Position numbers and translations under genes: made by a program
Notes under the pieces: generated by a model
Database searches by the model: none
What the model saw: the letters and a program-made list of their open reading frames with translations, nothing else
Told to the model about the DNA's origin: nothing
Source of the DNA: Bin87 sp034428455
GTDB lineage: Bacteria; Chloroflexota; Dehalococcoidia; Lucifugimonadales; UBA3495
Reading direction: 5' to 3'
Length of the DNA: 64,000 bases
Assembly: GCA_034428455.1 (NCBI GenBank)
Contig: DAOUHZ010000088.1
Span: forward strand, 36,706-100,705
In this document: positions 25,631-33,661 of the stretch, piece after piece
How positions within the stretch are numbered: the first letter of the stretch is position 1
Layout of the letters: the number at the start of each line of letters is the position of its first letter

Positions 25631-26332
25631 ATGATCGGGGGAATTCTCAAATACACCCTAATTATTATGGTGGTTGCGGTCGTTGCCTACGCAGCTCTAG
25701 CGGTGTACGGAGAGGTAGCCAAAACCGAAGCTGCTAGGATGACCGACTCGGTGCAGTTAGCCGAAAACCAGGCAGAGAACATGAACCGAGCCTTGGGCAA
25801 CGTAAGTGACTTCGCCAGCGAGAACTCCCCGCGCGATCCTTCGGAAACGGAATCGCAGCCCACATCCGCTGAGATCTCAAAGATCACTAACATTGATACG
25901 CTCATCGATAGGTGGGAGCCTCGGTACGACGACGCCAAGCTGGCGTACGTGAAGCTCGAGGCAGCGATCAACAACGCTAAGGCAAGTGCCGCCGGCTATT
26001 TCGCAGCCCAACAGGCGCTTACCGAGCGGATCAATGATCCCGCAACTAAGGCTCGCGCCAGTACAGATGACGAGCACGAGCTGGCGCTATACCAACAATG
26101 GGAAGCACAGGCGAACTCAGCGTTGGCCAAGGCTCGAACTATCGGAATGCAACTAGATGACATGGATGCAAGCCTGCGCAAGCTGCAACTGCGGACGGAT
26201 TTTGTGTTCGACGCCTCGTCGTTCCAGGATGTTCCGGCGGCGATATCGGAATTGAACGCCGAGCTGAGCGAATTTCGCGCCGCCAGCGAGACAATACGTT
26301 CGATCACTGCGTCCCCGTTTGAGGCCAAATGA
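25631..26332 (+). CDS. Membrane-anchored helical protein of unknown function
   Basis: A 233-residue protein with ATG 25631 (TTG and GTG codons lie just upstream in frame). The N-terminal membrane helix (LKYTLIIMVVAVVAYAALAVYG) is followed by a mostly helical, Ala/Glu/Asp-rich extracytoplasmic domain (KLAYVKLEAAINNAKASAAGYFAAQQALTER...). It is probably coiled coil. It overlaps the next gene by 4 bases (ATGA). The lower GC than its neighbours suggests a different origin. No family recognised. Confidence 0.6.
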   Translation: MIGGILKYTLIIMVVAVVAYAALAVYGEVAKTEAARMTDSVQLAENQAENMNRALGNVSDFASENSPRDPSETESQPTSAEISKITNIDTLIDRWEPRYDDAKLAYVKLEAAINNAKASAAGYFAAQQALTERINDPATKARASTDDEHELALYQQWEAQANSALAKARTIGMQLDDMDASLRKLQLRTDFVFDASSFQDVPAAISELNAELSEFRAASETIRSITASPFEAK

Positions 26333-26880
26333 CAATGCAAGAGGCCAGTCGGACCAACGTGCAAGGTAGGAACCGTGAACTGTTGACGTTGGCCATCAGG
26401 CTATCGGCTTTCGTGGTTACGTTGGTACCCCTGGCGGCCATGGCGCTGCCGTGGGTGACGTTGGACGGTACTGGAGAATCGGTGAGCGGTGTTGGTGCCA
26501 TCGCCTTACTGGTGCCGCCCATGAGCAAGTATCTCTACACGGTGTCACCGTTGCAGGCGGCTCTGCTGATCGTGGGGCCAATATTGGTGACATGGCTGGC
26601 GATAGTCATCAGCTACAACTACCGGCGACGCAAATCAATTTATTGGGCCCCGCCGGCAATGCTGGTGGTGGCTGTAGCTATTCCCTACGGAGCTACGGAT
26701 CTGGTTGCCGCTACGGAACCAGGCTTGGCTATCGTGATGGCGGTTTCGGTGATCCTGATGCTGCATCAGATCGCGATACGCGTGCAGGTGGTCTTGCGAC
26801 GAAAGATGAAAATGCCCGTGGTATACCGTGCGCTGGCGGTTGCCACCGGAATGGGACACTACCGCTGGTCTGAACGGTAA
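26329..26880 (+). CDS. Multi-pass membrane protein of unknown function
   Basis: A 183-residue protein with four hydrophobic segments (LAIRLSAFVVTLVPLAAMALPWV; AALLIVGPILVTWLAIVIS; IYWAPPAMLVVAVAIPYG; LAIVMAVSVILMLHQIAI). Its start overlaps the preceding gene by ATGA, showing coupled translation. The CAP-domain gene follows 78 bases on. The trio looks like an envelope module, but no family was recognised. Confidence 0.6.
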   Translation: MTMQEASRTNVQGRNRELLTLAIRLSAFVVTLVPLAAMALPWVTLDGTGESVSGVGAIALLVPPMSKYLYTVSPLQAALLIVGPILVTWLAIVISYNYRRRKSIYWAPPAMLVVAVAIPYGATDLVAATEPGLAIVMAVSVILMLHQIAIRVQVVLRRKMKMPVVYRALAVATGMGHYRWSER

Positions 26881-26958
26881 GCGCCCCAAGTGCGATTTGG
26901 TATCAAACCCGGTTGCGCCTAGCCGGAGCTCAGGCGGTCAGCCCGCCGGAAAAATATC

Positions 26959-27735
26959 ATGCCACCCAGAAGGCGGCGTAGGAGAAACTCAAGGGTTTTG
27001 CCGGTGGTGGCGGCGGTGATTGTTGGCTTGGCAATAGCCGGTGGAATTTACTGGTATCAAAATCCGGAATTTGCGTTGAATGTGCCGCGGGGACTCATCG
27101 ATCAGGTGGCTGAACAATCTACCCGTGAACAAGCGCCCGAATCCTTCGCGGCCATAACGGCAACGAGCACCCCGAGTGCCGCCCCGCGAGCTACCGCGAC
27201 ACCTACCGCGGGCGCCGGCAGCGCAAATCAGTTACGCCAGCTGATCCCGCAGATAAATGCCGAGTCCCGACAAGAGCGCGAAACTCGTGCCCGCATCGAG
27301 GCTGCGGATAGGGTTTCGGAATTGGAATTGAAGGTGCACGCCGGCATCAACGCGGAACGCACCAGAAATGGAGCATCGCCGCTCAAGTGGGAGGAGCAAT
27401 TGGCGGCCGTTGCCCGAGCTCACAGCGATGACATGACCAGTCGAGGTTACTTCAACCACGACACGCCTGAAGGACTTGGGCCATCGGACCGTATTGACCG
27501 AGCCGGGTACAGTTGTTGGAAGGGTAGCCATTACGGAGTCGCGGAGAACATCGCTATAGAGACAACCTTGGGAAGCTTGGACCGGACGGCGGCAGAGGCT
27601 GTTCAAGGGTGGATGAACAGCCCGGGCCACCGGATCAATCTGCTTGGCAGACAGTATGATCGTACCGGCATCGGCGCTTCATTCGGCACTTGGCGAGGGT
27701 ACAGGGCAGTGTATCTGACCCAGGTATTTTGCTAA
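26959..27735 (+). CDS. CAP (SCP/PR-1) domain protein, membrane-anchored
   Basis: A 258-residue protein. A basic N-terminus (PPRRRRRRN) precedes one membrane helix (VVAAVIVGLAIAGGIYWY). A Thr/Ala/Pro-rich linker follows to about residue 90, then a C-terminal CAP domain with VHAGINAERTRNG, ARAHSDDMTSRGYFNHDTPEG, AENIA, WMNSPGHRINLL and AVYLTQVFC. His and Glu residues of the CAP cavity are present. Bacterial CAP proteins of the YkwD type are extracellular and of mostly unknown activity. Last gene of the envelope set before a bidirectional terminator. Confidence 0.88.
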   Translation: MPPRRRRRRNSRVLPVVAAVIVGLAIAGGIYWYQNPEFALNVPRGLIDQVAEQSTREQAPESFAAITATSTPSAAPRATATPTAGAGSANQLRQLIPQINAESRQERETRARIEAADRVSELELKVHAGINAERTRNGASPLKWEEQLAAVARAHSDDMTSRGYFNHDTPEGLGPSDRIDRAGYSCWKGSHYGVAENIAIETTLGSLDRTAAEAVQGWMNSPGHRINLLGRQYDRTGIGASFGTWRGYRAVYLTQVFC

Positions 27736-27762
27736 TTCTCTCCGCTGAGCACTCTGAAAAAT

Positions 27763-27790
27763 ATAGGGGCGAGTGTTCATTCGCCCCTAT
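27763..27790. terminator. Bidirectional hairpin terminator (R4 family)
   Basis: ATAGGGGCGA and TCGCCCCTAT pair across an 8-base loop. It is flanked by A-rich sequence on the left and T-containing sequence on the right, and sits between the convergent CAP and nitroreductase genes. The same stem is found at 48485-48514, also between convergent genes. Confidence 0.75.
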
Positions 27791-27819
27791 TCGATTACCG
27801 AAATGGTTACTTGGACAGT

Positions 27820-28461
27820 TTACTCCTCAAGGTACGTCTCGCCCCACTTGTCCAGGTACACCACGTCGGACAGCGGCCCCCGGCGCACCGGACCGAAGTT
27901 GCCCATGGGGTAGCCGATGGGCAGGATGGCGTAGGAGTGAACTCCAGGCGGCAGGCCCAGGATCTCCTCCACTTCCTTCTCGTGACGCAGGTGCCGACTG
28001 GTCAGAGTTGAGCCGAGGCCCAGCGCTCGGATCGCTAGCAGCATGTTCTGCACCGCCGGGTAGATGGACGCGCCGGCCGAGCGGCCTGGCGGTTCCGCTC
28101 CGTCGTCCTGGCAGGCCACGATCCACACCGGCGCCTCGTGATAGTGCTCGGTCAGGTATTCCACTGCGTCGTGCTGCCGGCGATACCGGCCCGGGCTGGA
28201 ACCGGGAGGCGGCTCGCTGCCCCGGTAGCGCGGGCCAACCACCTCGTCGAACGCCTTCTGGTACCACTTCTGCACCTGCTCCTTGATGCTGCGGTCCTTG
28301 ACCACCAGGAACCGCCAGCGCTGGTTGGCTCCGCCGTTGGCCGCCCACTGGCCGGCCTGAAGGATGCGGTGGATCAACTCGTCGGGCACCGGGTCCGGCT
28401 TGAGCCGACGCATGGCCCGGGTGGTGTGCATGATGTGAAACAGTTCGGTGGATTCCGTCAT
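27820..28461 (-). CDS. Nitroreductase family protein
   Basis: A 213-residue FMN enzyme. The start at ATG 28461 is set by GAGGAG upstream. Family features: FHIMHTTRAMRRLKPDPVPDELIHRILQAGQWAANGGANQRWRFLVV (FMN phosphate site), then AVQNMLLAIRALGLGSTLTSRHLRHEKEV and LPIGYPMGNFGPVRRGPL. It reduces nitro compounds, quinones or another electron acceptor using NAD(P)H. It lies 4 bases behind the enoyl-CoA hydratase gene, in the same operon. Confidence 0.9.
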   Translation of the reverse strand: MTESTELFHIMHTTRAMRRLKPDPVPDELIHRILQAGQWAANGGANQRWRFLVVKDRSIKEQVQKWYQKAFDEVVGPRYRGSEPPPGSSPGRYRRQHDAVEYLTEHYHEAPVWIVACQDDGAEPPGRSAGASIYPAVQNMLLAIRALGLGSTLTSRHLRHEKEVEEILGLPPGVHSYAILPIGYPMGNFGPVRRGPLSDVVYLDKWGETYLEE

Positions 28462-28465
28462 TGCA

Positions 28466-29245
28466 TTACTCCTCGGCGTCAAATTGCGGCGCGCGCTTTT
28501 CCAGGAACGCGGTCATTGCCTCGTGGGGGTACGGTGTGGCGAACCCCAGGGCGAAGGCCTTGATGGTGTACTCTGCCGACTCCGCCTCGCCCAGTTCCAG
28601 CCACCTGGCCACGATGTCCTTCTGCGATGCCAGCACGGGTCGGGCCATCCCCAAGAACTCCCGCGCCGTGGCCATCGCCCTTTCGTGTACCTGATCGTGC
28701 TCAACTACCTCGTCGACCAGGCCGATGCGGTGCGCTTCGGCGGCATCCACGATCTCGCCGGTGATCAGCATCTTTCGCGCTCGGCCCAGGCCCACCGTCG
28801 GCGGCAGCAGCGACGCCTCGATGACCGAGGGCAGGCCAACCCTCACCTCAGGCAGCCCGAAGATCGCGTCGGCGGATGCGATGCGGATGTCCGCAGCCAG
28901 AGCCAACTCCAGCGCGCCGCCCAGGCACGGCCCCTGTATCGCGGCCACCACGGGCACGGGGACGTCCACCAAGATGCGCGCCGCCCGGTGCAGGCTGCGG
29001 ATGAACTGCTCCGCCGTCCGTGGGTTGAGGTCCTGCATCTCGCGCAGGTCCACGCCGGCAGAGAACGCTCGCTCGCCGGCGCCGCGCAGGATGATGGCCC
29101 GCACCGCCGCGTCGTTGCCGCACTCGTCAACCCTCTCCCGAAGCTCCCGGAACACCTCGGGCCCCAGCAGGTTCAGGTGGGTGCGTCCCTGCATGGACAG
29201 CGTGGCGATGCCGCCCCGTAGTTCTACAGTTGTTCCGCCGGACAT
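28466..29245 (-). CDS. Enoyl-CoA hydratase/isomerase family protein
   Basis: A 259-residue crotonase-fold protein. The oxyanion-hole segments are RAFSAGVDLREM and IQGPCLGGALELALAADIRIASADAIFGLPEVRVGLPS. The Glu of LPEVRVGL fits one catalytic position of hydratases. Acts on an acyl-CoA thioester in degradative metabolism. ATG 29245 is chosen; the longer frame has no support. Second of three co-directional genes with a hydrolase and a nitroreductase. Confidence 0.9.
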   Translation of the reverse strand: MSGGTTVELRGGIATLSMQGRTHLNLLGPEVFRELRERVDECGNDAAVRAIILRGAGERAFSAGVDLREMQDLNPRTAEQFIRSLHRAARILVDVPVPVVAAIQGPCLGGALELALAADIRIASADAIFGLPEVRVGLPSVIEASLLPPTVGLGRARKMLITGEIVDAAEAHRIGLVDEVVEHDQVHERAMATAREFLGMARPVLASQKDIVARWLELGEAESAEYTIKAFALGFATPYPHEAMTAFLEKRAPQFDAEE

Positions 29246-29246
29246 G

Positions 29247-30020
29247 TCAGTCACCAACCCCAGCCGCCACAGGCTCCGGCGCGGCCGATGCAACCGCGCT
29301 CTCGATGAACCGCAGCACCTCGAAGTTGAAGATGTCCGGTTTCTCGAAGTAGACCGAGTGGCCGGCCTCGATGACCTGCGGTGGCGAGATCTGGTCGTCC
29401 TCGCCCACGAAGAACAGCGTGGGCACCTTCAGGTTCGCCAGTTGCTCAGGGCCGGGACCGGCTGACGTGCCGCCCGGCGGCGTGCGGCGTGGCGGGTTGG
29501 TGCGAGACACCTGCAGGTACAGGTTGGCCAGGTTGGGCTGGCGCTGCACGAACAGGGGCGATACTGCCCGGTACCCGATGTCGCCGCTGGCGGCCGGGTT
29601 GTTGGCCTGCTTCTCGGCCCAGACGCGCTGCTGCTCGACCACCTCCGGCACGTTCATGCCGCCCACCGTGTCGGCCATCACCAGGCTCTTGACCCGGTGC
29701 GGATAGGCCACGGCGAACCCCAGCATCGTCCGCCCGCCCATGGACTGCGCCACCAGGTGGGCCGTCTCGATGCCCAAGTGGTCCAGCAGCCCCCTCAGGT
29801 CGTCGACAAACGAGTTCTGGCCCGGCCCGTTGGGCTCATCGTAAGAGTGGCCGAACCCGCGATGGTCGAAGGTAACGCACCGGTAATTCTGCGAGAAGAA
29901 GGGTATCTGCTGCCACCAGCTCAGCAGGTTGCCGCCGGCGCCGTGGGCGAACACGATGGCCTCGCCCTCGCCGTAGCTCTGGTAGTGCAGGTCAATTCCG
30001 TTGATTTGCGCGCTGCTCAC
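29247..30020 (-). CDS. Alpha/beta hydrolase
   Basis: A 257-residue hydrolase starting at GTG 30020 with GAGG nearby. The oxyanion motif is AHGAGGN, the nucleophile elbow AQSMGG (Ser), the acid Asp is probably in FVGEDDQISPP, and the His is in IEAGHSVYFEKPD. These make a complete Ser-Asp-His triad. One base separates its stop from the enoyl-CoA hydratase start. It may hydrolyse an ester or a ring-cleavage product in the same catabolic route. Confidence 0.9.
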   Translation of the reverse strand: MSSAQINGIDLHYQSYGEGEAIVFAHGAGGNLLSWWQQIPFFSQNYRCVTFDHRGFGHSYDEPNGPGQNSFVDDLRGLLDHLGIETAHLVAQSMGGRTMLGFAVAYPHRVKSLVMADTVGGMNVPEVVEQQRVWAEKQANNPAASGDIGYRAVSPLFVQRQPNLANLYLQVSRTNPPRRTPPGGTSAGPGPEQLANLKVPTLFFVGEDDQISPPQVIEAGHSVYFEKPDIFNFEVLRFIESAVASAAPEPVAAGVGD

Positions 30021-30146
30021 GTTGCACCTCTGCGGAGTGTCGGGACGGTTTGGTGTCGCTGTTGACTCGCCCCCAAGTTTGGCATCACCGGCCCAAGGTG
30101 GCAATCCCGTCCGCGGATGCATGCGCATCTCCTTCGCCCTCAAGGT

Positions 30147-30237
30147 GTTATTGCGAGCGCAGCGTGGCAATCTCGTCGAGACGGCGCGGGCCGTTGCTGG
30201 AACGAGATCGCCGCGTCGCTCCGCTACTCGCGATGAC
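30147..30237. repeat. R1 palindromic repeat, full copy
   Basis: Left arm begins GTTATTGCGAGCGCAGCG, right arm ends CTCGCGATGAC. The centre (GAGACGGCGCGGGCCGTTGC) is unrelated to that of the other copies. Confidence 0.75.
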
Positions 30238-30346
30238 GAAACTGGAGCACATATCTTCGCGAAGACAAACCGAGGCAAACGTCGAGCATCTTCCCGTCCC
30301 GGTGATGCGATAGCGGTTCGTGATATTCGTCATCATCCTTTATACC

Positions 30347-30376
30347 TTGTGCCCATATTGGCTAAAGGCGTAAAAT
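30347..30376 (+). promoter_or_regulatory. Putative promoter of MFS gene
   Basis: TTGTGC (30347-30352) and TAAAAT (30371-30376) with an 18-base spacer, about 55 bases before the MFS start. Confidence 0.4.
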
Positions 30377-30429
30377 GCATCCGGCTGCGCAACGCCAATC
30401 GTCACGTTGCGCCGTTTTCCTTAACTGTC

Positions 30430-31776
30430 ATGTCCAGCAACTCTGCACCGTCCGCCGGGCGCCGGTTCGGTATTCTGCCGTCCAACATTTACTACGGCTG
30501 GTACATCGTCGGCATCACCGGCTTCGTGATGACCATCGCCACGGTGCCCATGTTCCACGCCATGACGCTGTGGGCGGTGGCGTTGGAAACCCAGTTCGGC
30601 TGGAAACGGGGCGCCCTCTCCATGGCCCTGACCCTCACGCGGATTGAGGGGGGCCTGATGGGCCCCATTGAAGGCTACCTAACCGACAAGCTGGGCGGCC
30701 GCAAGATGGTGCTGATCGGTTTCATCATTCTGGGCTTTGGGTTCCTGGCCTTCTCCCAGATCGGGGCCGAATTCTGGCCGGTTTCGCCTCTCTACACCTT
30801 CTACTTCGCTTTCATGATCATGGCCCTGGGGCAGGGCATGGGCAGCTGGGTGCCCATGATGACGACCATCAACAACTGGTTCTCCCGGCGCATGGCCTCG
30901 GCGATGGGCTGGGCCAACTGGATCAGCCGGGGCGGTGCTTTGATCGTCGTCCCCCTCATCGGACTTGGCATCGGCAGCGTCATCGGATGGCAGGGCACGG
31001 CGCTGATTATCGCCATCGTGGTGTTCGTCTCCGCCTTCCCGCTGACGTATTTCATCCGCAACCAGCCGGAGGACATGGGCCTCCAGGTGGATGGGGAACC
31101 CGCGTCCACGTCGCGATCCCAGCGTGGATCTTCCGCGGCCCAGGGCTTGACCGCCCAGCAGGCCGTGCGCACCTCGGCGTTCTGGCTCATCGCCGTGGGT
31201 CATGGCCTGACCAGCATGATAATCCTGGCCATCATGACCCACCTCGGCCTGTTCTTGCACGACGCCGGATTCGGCGGCCACACCGCATGGGTGGTGACCA
31301 CCTACACTTTCGTCGCCATGTGGGCGCAGCTCATCGGCGGCTACGTGGGCGACCGGTTCCCCAAGCGGGTCAGCATCTTCATTTTCACCACGATCCAGGC
31401 CGGCGCGGTGGTCCTGTTGACCTTCAGCACTCACCTGTGGATGTTCTATGCCTTCGCCGTGACCTTCGGATTCGGATTCGGCGGCCGGAACCCGCTGACC
31501 ACTTCGATCCGTGGCGAATACTTCGGTCGGGGCAATTTCGGCAAGATCCTGGGCATCAGCACCATCCCCATGAACATCCTGCTGCTGGCGGCCAGCCCCT
31601 TCGCCGGATACATGTACGACTGGCAGGAGTCCTACACGGTGGCGTTCCTGGTGCTGTCGGGATTCAACTTCCTCGGGGGCATCTGCTTCCTCTTTGCCAA
31701 GCGCCCCCAGATCCCGACGGCCCCCGCCGCCGCCGTTCCCGTACCTGCCCCGGCGCCCGCCGCTGGCGACTCCTAG
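30430..31776 (+). CDS. MFS transporter
   Basis: A 448-residue major facilitator with about 12 membrane helices. The start is set at MSSNSAPSAGRRFGILPSNIYYGWYIVG; the frame upstream is open but uninterpretable. The intracellular loop 2-3 motif is YLTDKLGGRKMVLIG and a second occurs in YVGDRFPKRVSIF. YYGWYIVG at helix 1 is typical of the oxalate/formate and monocarboxylate-like MFS group. The C-terminus ends in an Ala/Pro-rich tail. Substrate unknown, probably an organic anion. Confidence 0.88.
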   Translation: MSSNSAPSAGRRFGILPSNIYYGWYIVGITGFVMTIATVPMFHAMTLWAVALETQFGWKRGALSMALTLTRIEGGLMGPIEGYLTDKLGGRKMVLIGFIILGFGFLAFSQIGAEFWPVSPLYTFYFAFMIMALGQGMGSWVPMMTTINNWFSRRMASAMGWANWISRGGALIVVPLIGLGIGSVIGWQGTALIIAIVVFVSAFPLTYFIRNQPEDMGLQVDGEPASTSRSQRGSSAAQGLTAQQAVRTSAFWLIAVGHGLTSMIILAIMTHLGLFLHDAGFGGHTAWVVTTYTFVAMWAQLIGGYVGDRFPKRVSIFIFTTIQAGAVVLLTFSTHLWMFYAFAVTFGFGFGGRNPLTTSIRGEYFGRGNFGKILGISTIPMNILLLAASPFAGYMYDWQESYTVAFLVLSGFNFLGGICFLFAKRPQIPTAPAAAVPVPAPAPAAGDS

Positions 31777-31816
31777 AATCTGTGGACAATAGTCCACCTG
31801 CCCATTAGCATGAAAA

Positions 31817-32215
31817 ATGGAAACTGGACAGACCGAACCAAGCCACCGGAGAAAAACCTTGGGAACGGTTACCGTAACTATTCAGGTGGGTGACCATCAG
31901 GGCCGCCAATTCGAAGAACTCGACATCATCGTCGATACTGGCTCCACCTACACGGCAGTCCCTCGGGCCATGCTCCAGAGATTGGGAGTGCCCGTCCAAC
32001 GGTCAATGCCATCAGAAACCGCGGACGGCAGGATCGTTCCAGTGGACATCGGCCAAACCATCGTAAGGCTTGAGGGGATCGAGTTCTACACACCGGTTAT
32101 ATTCGCTGGAGAGAATGAACCTAACCTCCTCGGGGTCGTAACCCTCGAAGAAGCCGGTCTCGCTGTCGACCCGGTCAACGGCCGCCTCATTCCCACACAC
32201 TTGTTCCGCTATTGA
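31817..32215 (+). CDS. Retropepsin-like aspartic protease family protein
   Basis: A 132-residue single-domain protein. IIVDTGSTYTAVPRAML carries the catalytic DTG motif of clan AA proteases, and NLLGVVTLEEAGLAVDP matches the C-terminal psi loop (usually LLG). Such proteins act as homodimers. ATG 31817 lacks a ribosome-binding site; an in-frame TTG at 31859 (LGTVTVTIQV) has GGAG 7 bases upstream and fits the start of homologues better, giving 118 residues. Cellular target unknown. Confidence 0.8.
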   Translation: METGQTEPSHRRKTLGTVTVTIQVGDHQGRQFEELDIIVDTGSTYTAVPRAMLQRLGVPVQRSMPSETADGRIVPVDIGQTIVRLEGIEFYTPVIFAGENEPNLLGVVTLEEAGLAVDPVNGRLIPTHLFRY

Positions 32216-32374
32216 CCTCCTGAGCGCTTTGAAAGTCCCTGCGCCAGATACATGCTGCGGACCCGCAATCAATTTGCCCACAAGTTCTACGCTGGCCGCT
32301 TGTCATTTGGGGATGACCTCAGGCATTAGTGGCAATCTCGTCGGGAAACGGGACCCAGGGATCGTGCAAAGAGT

Positions 32375-32406
32375 GAGGGCAGGTTTCAAACCCGCCCTCT
32401 TCTTTT
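32375..32406 (+). terminator. Hairpin terminator
   Basis: GAGGGCAGGTTT and AAACCCGCCCTC form a stem around a minimal loop, followed by TTCTTTTG. It lies between the rightward protease-like gene and the leftward cyclophilin gene and could serve either. Confidence 0.6.
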
Positions 32407-32428
32407 GAGCGTCCGTGCCGTAGCCGGT

Positions 32429-32965
32429 CTAGCCCAGGTCCGTCTCGGTGATCTCGATGTTCTGGATCGCCAGGCGCTCCGTGGGCTGGGAGTTCTCGCC
32501 GCCGCGGCTCTGCCGCACCGGCGAGGTGGCCAGCGCATCGAGCACGTCGTCGCCCTCGGTCAGCGTCCCGAAGATGGTGTAGTTGGGCGGCAGACCGACG
32601 TCCGCGCCGTGGACGATGAACCACTGGCTGCCGTTGGTGTTGGGGCCGGCGTTGGCCATGGCCAGCGTGCCCCGGGTGTAGGAGCGGGTCACTTCCTCGT
32701 CGCGGAAGCGGTAGCCCGGGCCGCCGGTGCCGTCGCCCCGGGGGCATCCGCCCTGGATCATGAACCCGTTGATGACCCGGTGGAACTGGTTGTCTTCGTA
32801 GAACCCCTCCCGCGCCAGGAAGACGAAATTATTGACGGTGAGGGGAGCCACTTCGGACAGCAGCTCAATGGTCATATCGCCCTTGTCGGTCTTGATGACG
32901 GCGTGGTAGCGCTTGGTGCCTTCGATGACGAGACCGGGCGGGTTCTGGTATTGCTGGGGGGGCAT
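32429..32965 (-). CDS. Cyclophilin-type peptidyl-prolyl isomerase
   Basis: A 178-residue isomerase accelerating proline cis-trans changes in proteins. The domain has VAPLTVNNFVFLAREGFYEDNQFHRVINGFMIQGGCPRGDGTGGPGY (active-site Arg in FHRV), LAMANAGPNTNGSQWFIVHG and YTIFGTLTEGDDVLD. There is no signal peptide, so it is cytoplasmic. GGAGA is 7 bases before the ATG. Complete. Confidence 0.93.
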   Translation of the reverse strand: MPPQQYQNPPGLVIEGTKRYHAVIKTDKGDMTIELLSEVAPLTVNNFVFLAREGFYEDNQFHRVINGFMIQGGCPRGDGTGGPGYRFRDEEVTRSYTRGTLAMANAGPNTNGSQWFIVHGADVGLPPNYTIFGTLTEGDDVLDALATSPVRQSRGGENSQPTERLAIQNIEITETDLG

Positions 32966-33085
32966 TGAGTGTCTCCTGATGGTCGTGGAGTGGATAAGTC
33001 CCGCCGATTATACCCCACGGCCGGCCCGCGGCCCGGCCGTAACTTGTGATACAGGGGAGGCCAATAGCCTCAACCATAGAGTTGC

Positions 33086-33091
33086 TATAAT
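33086..33091 (+). promoter_or_regulatory. Extended -10 element
   Basis: TGCTATAAT on the plus strand, identical to the element before modA. It lies 37 bases upstream of the truncated frame at 33128 and about 170 bases upstream of the RusA-like gene. Confidence 0.4.
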
Positions 33092-33127
33092 CCTCGATAT
33101 TCTCCGACCGTGCGGGGCGCTTGGATC

Positions 33128-33208
33128 ATGGTTGTTGTTCGAGACGAAGAATATCTGGCCGGTTTGGTAAATGAGCTATGCAAATTGCCGCCATGGGGCG
33201 CACGGTAG
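33128..33208 (+). pseudogene. Remnant of AlbA_2 (Schlafen-like) protein N-terminus
   Basis: A 26-codon frame, VVVRDEEYLAGLVNELCKLPPWGAR then stop. The first 20 residues match the typical beginning of AlbA_2-domain ATP-binding proteins (…LAGLVRELCALP…), where a TEWVEFK segment should follow. The match stops at LPP. It appears to be a truncated relic, or a short peptide read from the same promoter. Confidence 0.4.
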
Positions 33209-33259
33209 CATGACCTTGGCTCTGAGTTTGGCCGCCGCGCTGTTGCTGCTACGATATCG

Positions 33260-33661
33260 ATGTTGCCCTTCGAGTTCGTAATTTACCGTTCTCCCGTGTC
33301 GCAGCAGGCCCGCCGTCGGGAGTTGGTCAGGCAATGGACACAGGAAGTGCGTAACGCCGCCGCCGGGCTCTGGTGTGGGCAGCCTGCTATTGACGGCTCG
33401 TTGGCAGTGTCTATTACCCATCTCTTTGACCGCGCCGAGCTGGACGTTGACAATATACCCAAACCGATTCTGGACGCGTTGAAGGGGCTAGTCTATTCCG
33501 ACGATGCTGCCGTAACCGACCTGACTTGCCGCAAACGCAATCTTAAAGACGATCCCCAAATATCCAATGCTTCGCCCATCCTGCGCCAATCCCTGAACCG
33601 CAGCGCTGAGTTCGTGCACGTACTTATCGACGACGCGCCGCTACGGGAGGTTAATTTCTGA
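33260..33661 (+). CDS. RusA-like Holliday-junction resolvase family protein
   Basis: A 133-residue protein. AELDVDNIPKPILDALKGLVYSDDAAVTDLTCRKR (about residues 56-90) is the RusA signature, with the Asp residues (D.DN, DD) that bind Mg and the Lys of the N.xK motif. RusA resolves four-way DNA junctions and is usually phage-borne. Here there is no phage context; the stop shares one base with the start of the nuclease-HEPN gene (TGATG), so the two form a coupled module. Probably a structure-specific nuclease in a defence-like unit. Confidence 0.78.
   Translation: MLPFEFVIYRSPVSQQARRRELVRQWTQEVRNAAAGLWCGQPAIDGSLAVSITHLFDRAELDVDNIPKPILDALKGLVYSDDAAVTDLTCRKRNLKDDPQISNASPILRQSLNRSAEFVHVLIDDAPLREVNF

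Larger units (their letters stand above)
30021..30429. other. Divergent intergenic region, 409 bases, with R1 repeat
   Basis: No gene is supported. It contains a full R1 palindrome at 30147-30237 and a candidate promoter at 30347-30376 for the rightward MFS gene. The leftward hydrolase promoter must also be here but was not recognised. Confidence 0.6.
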
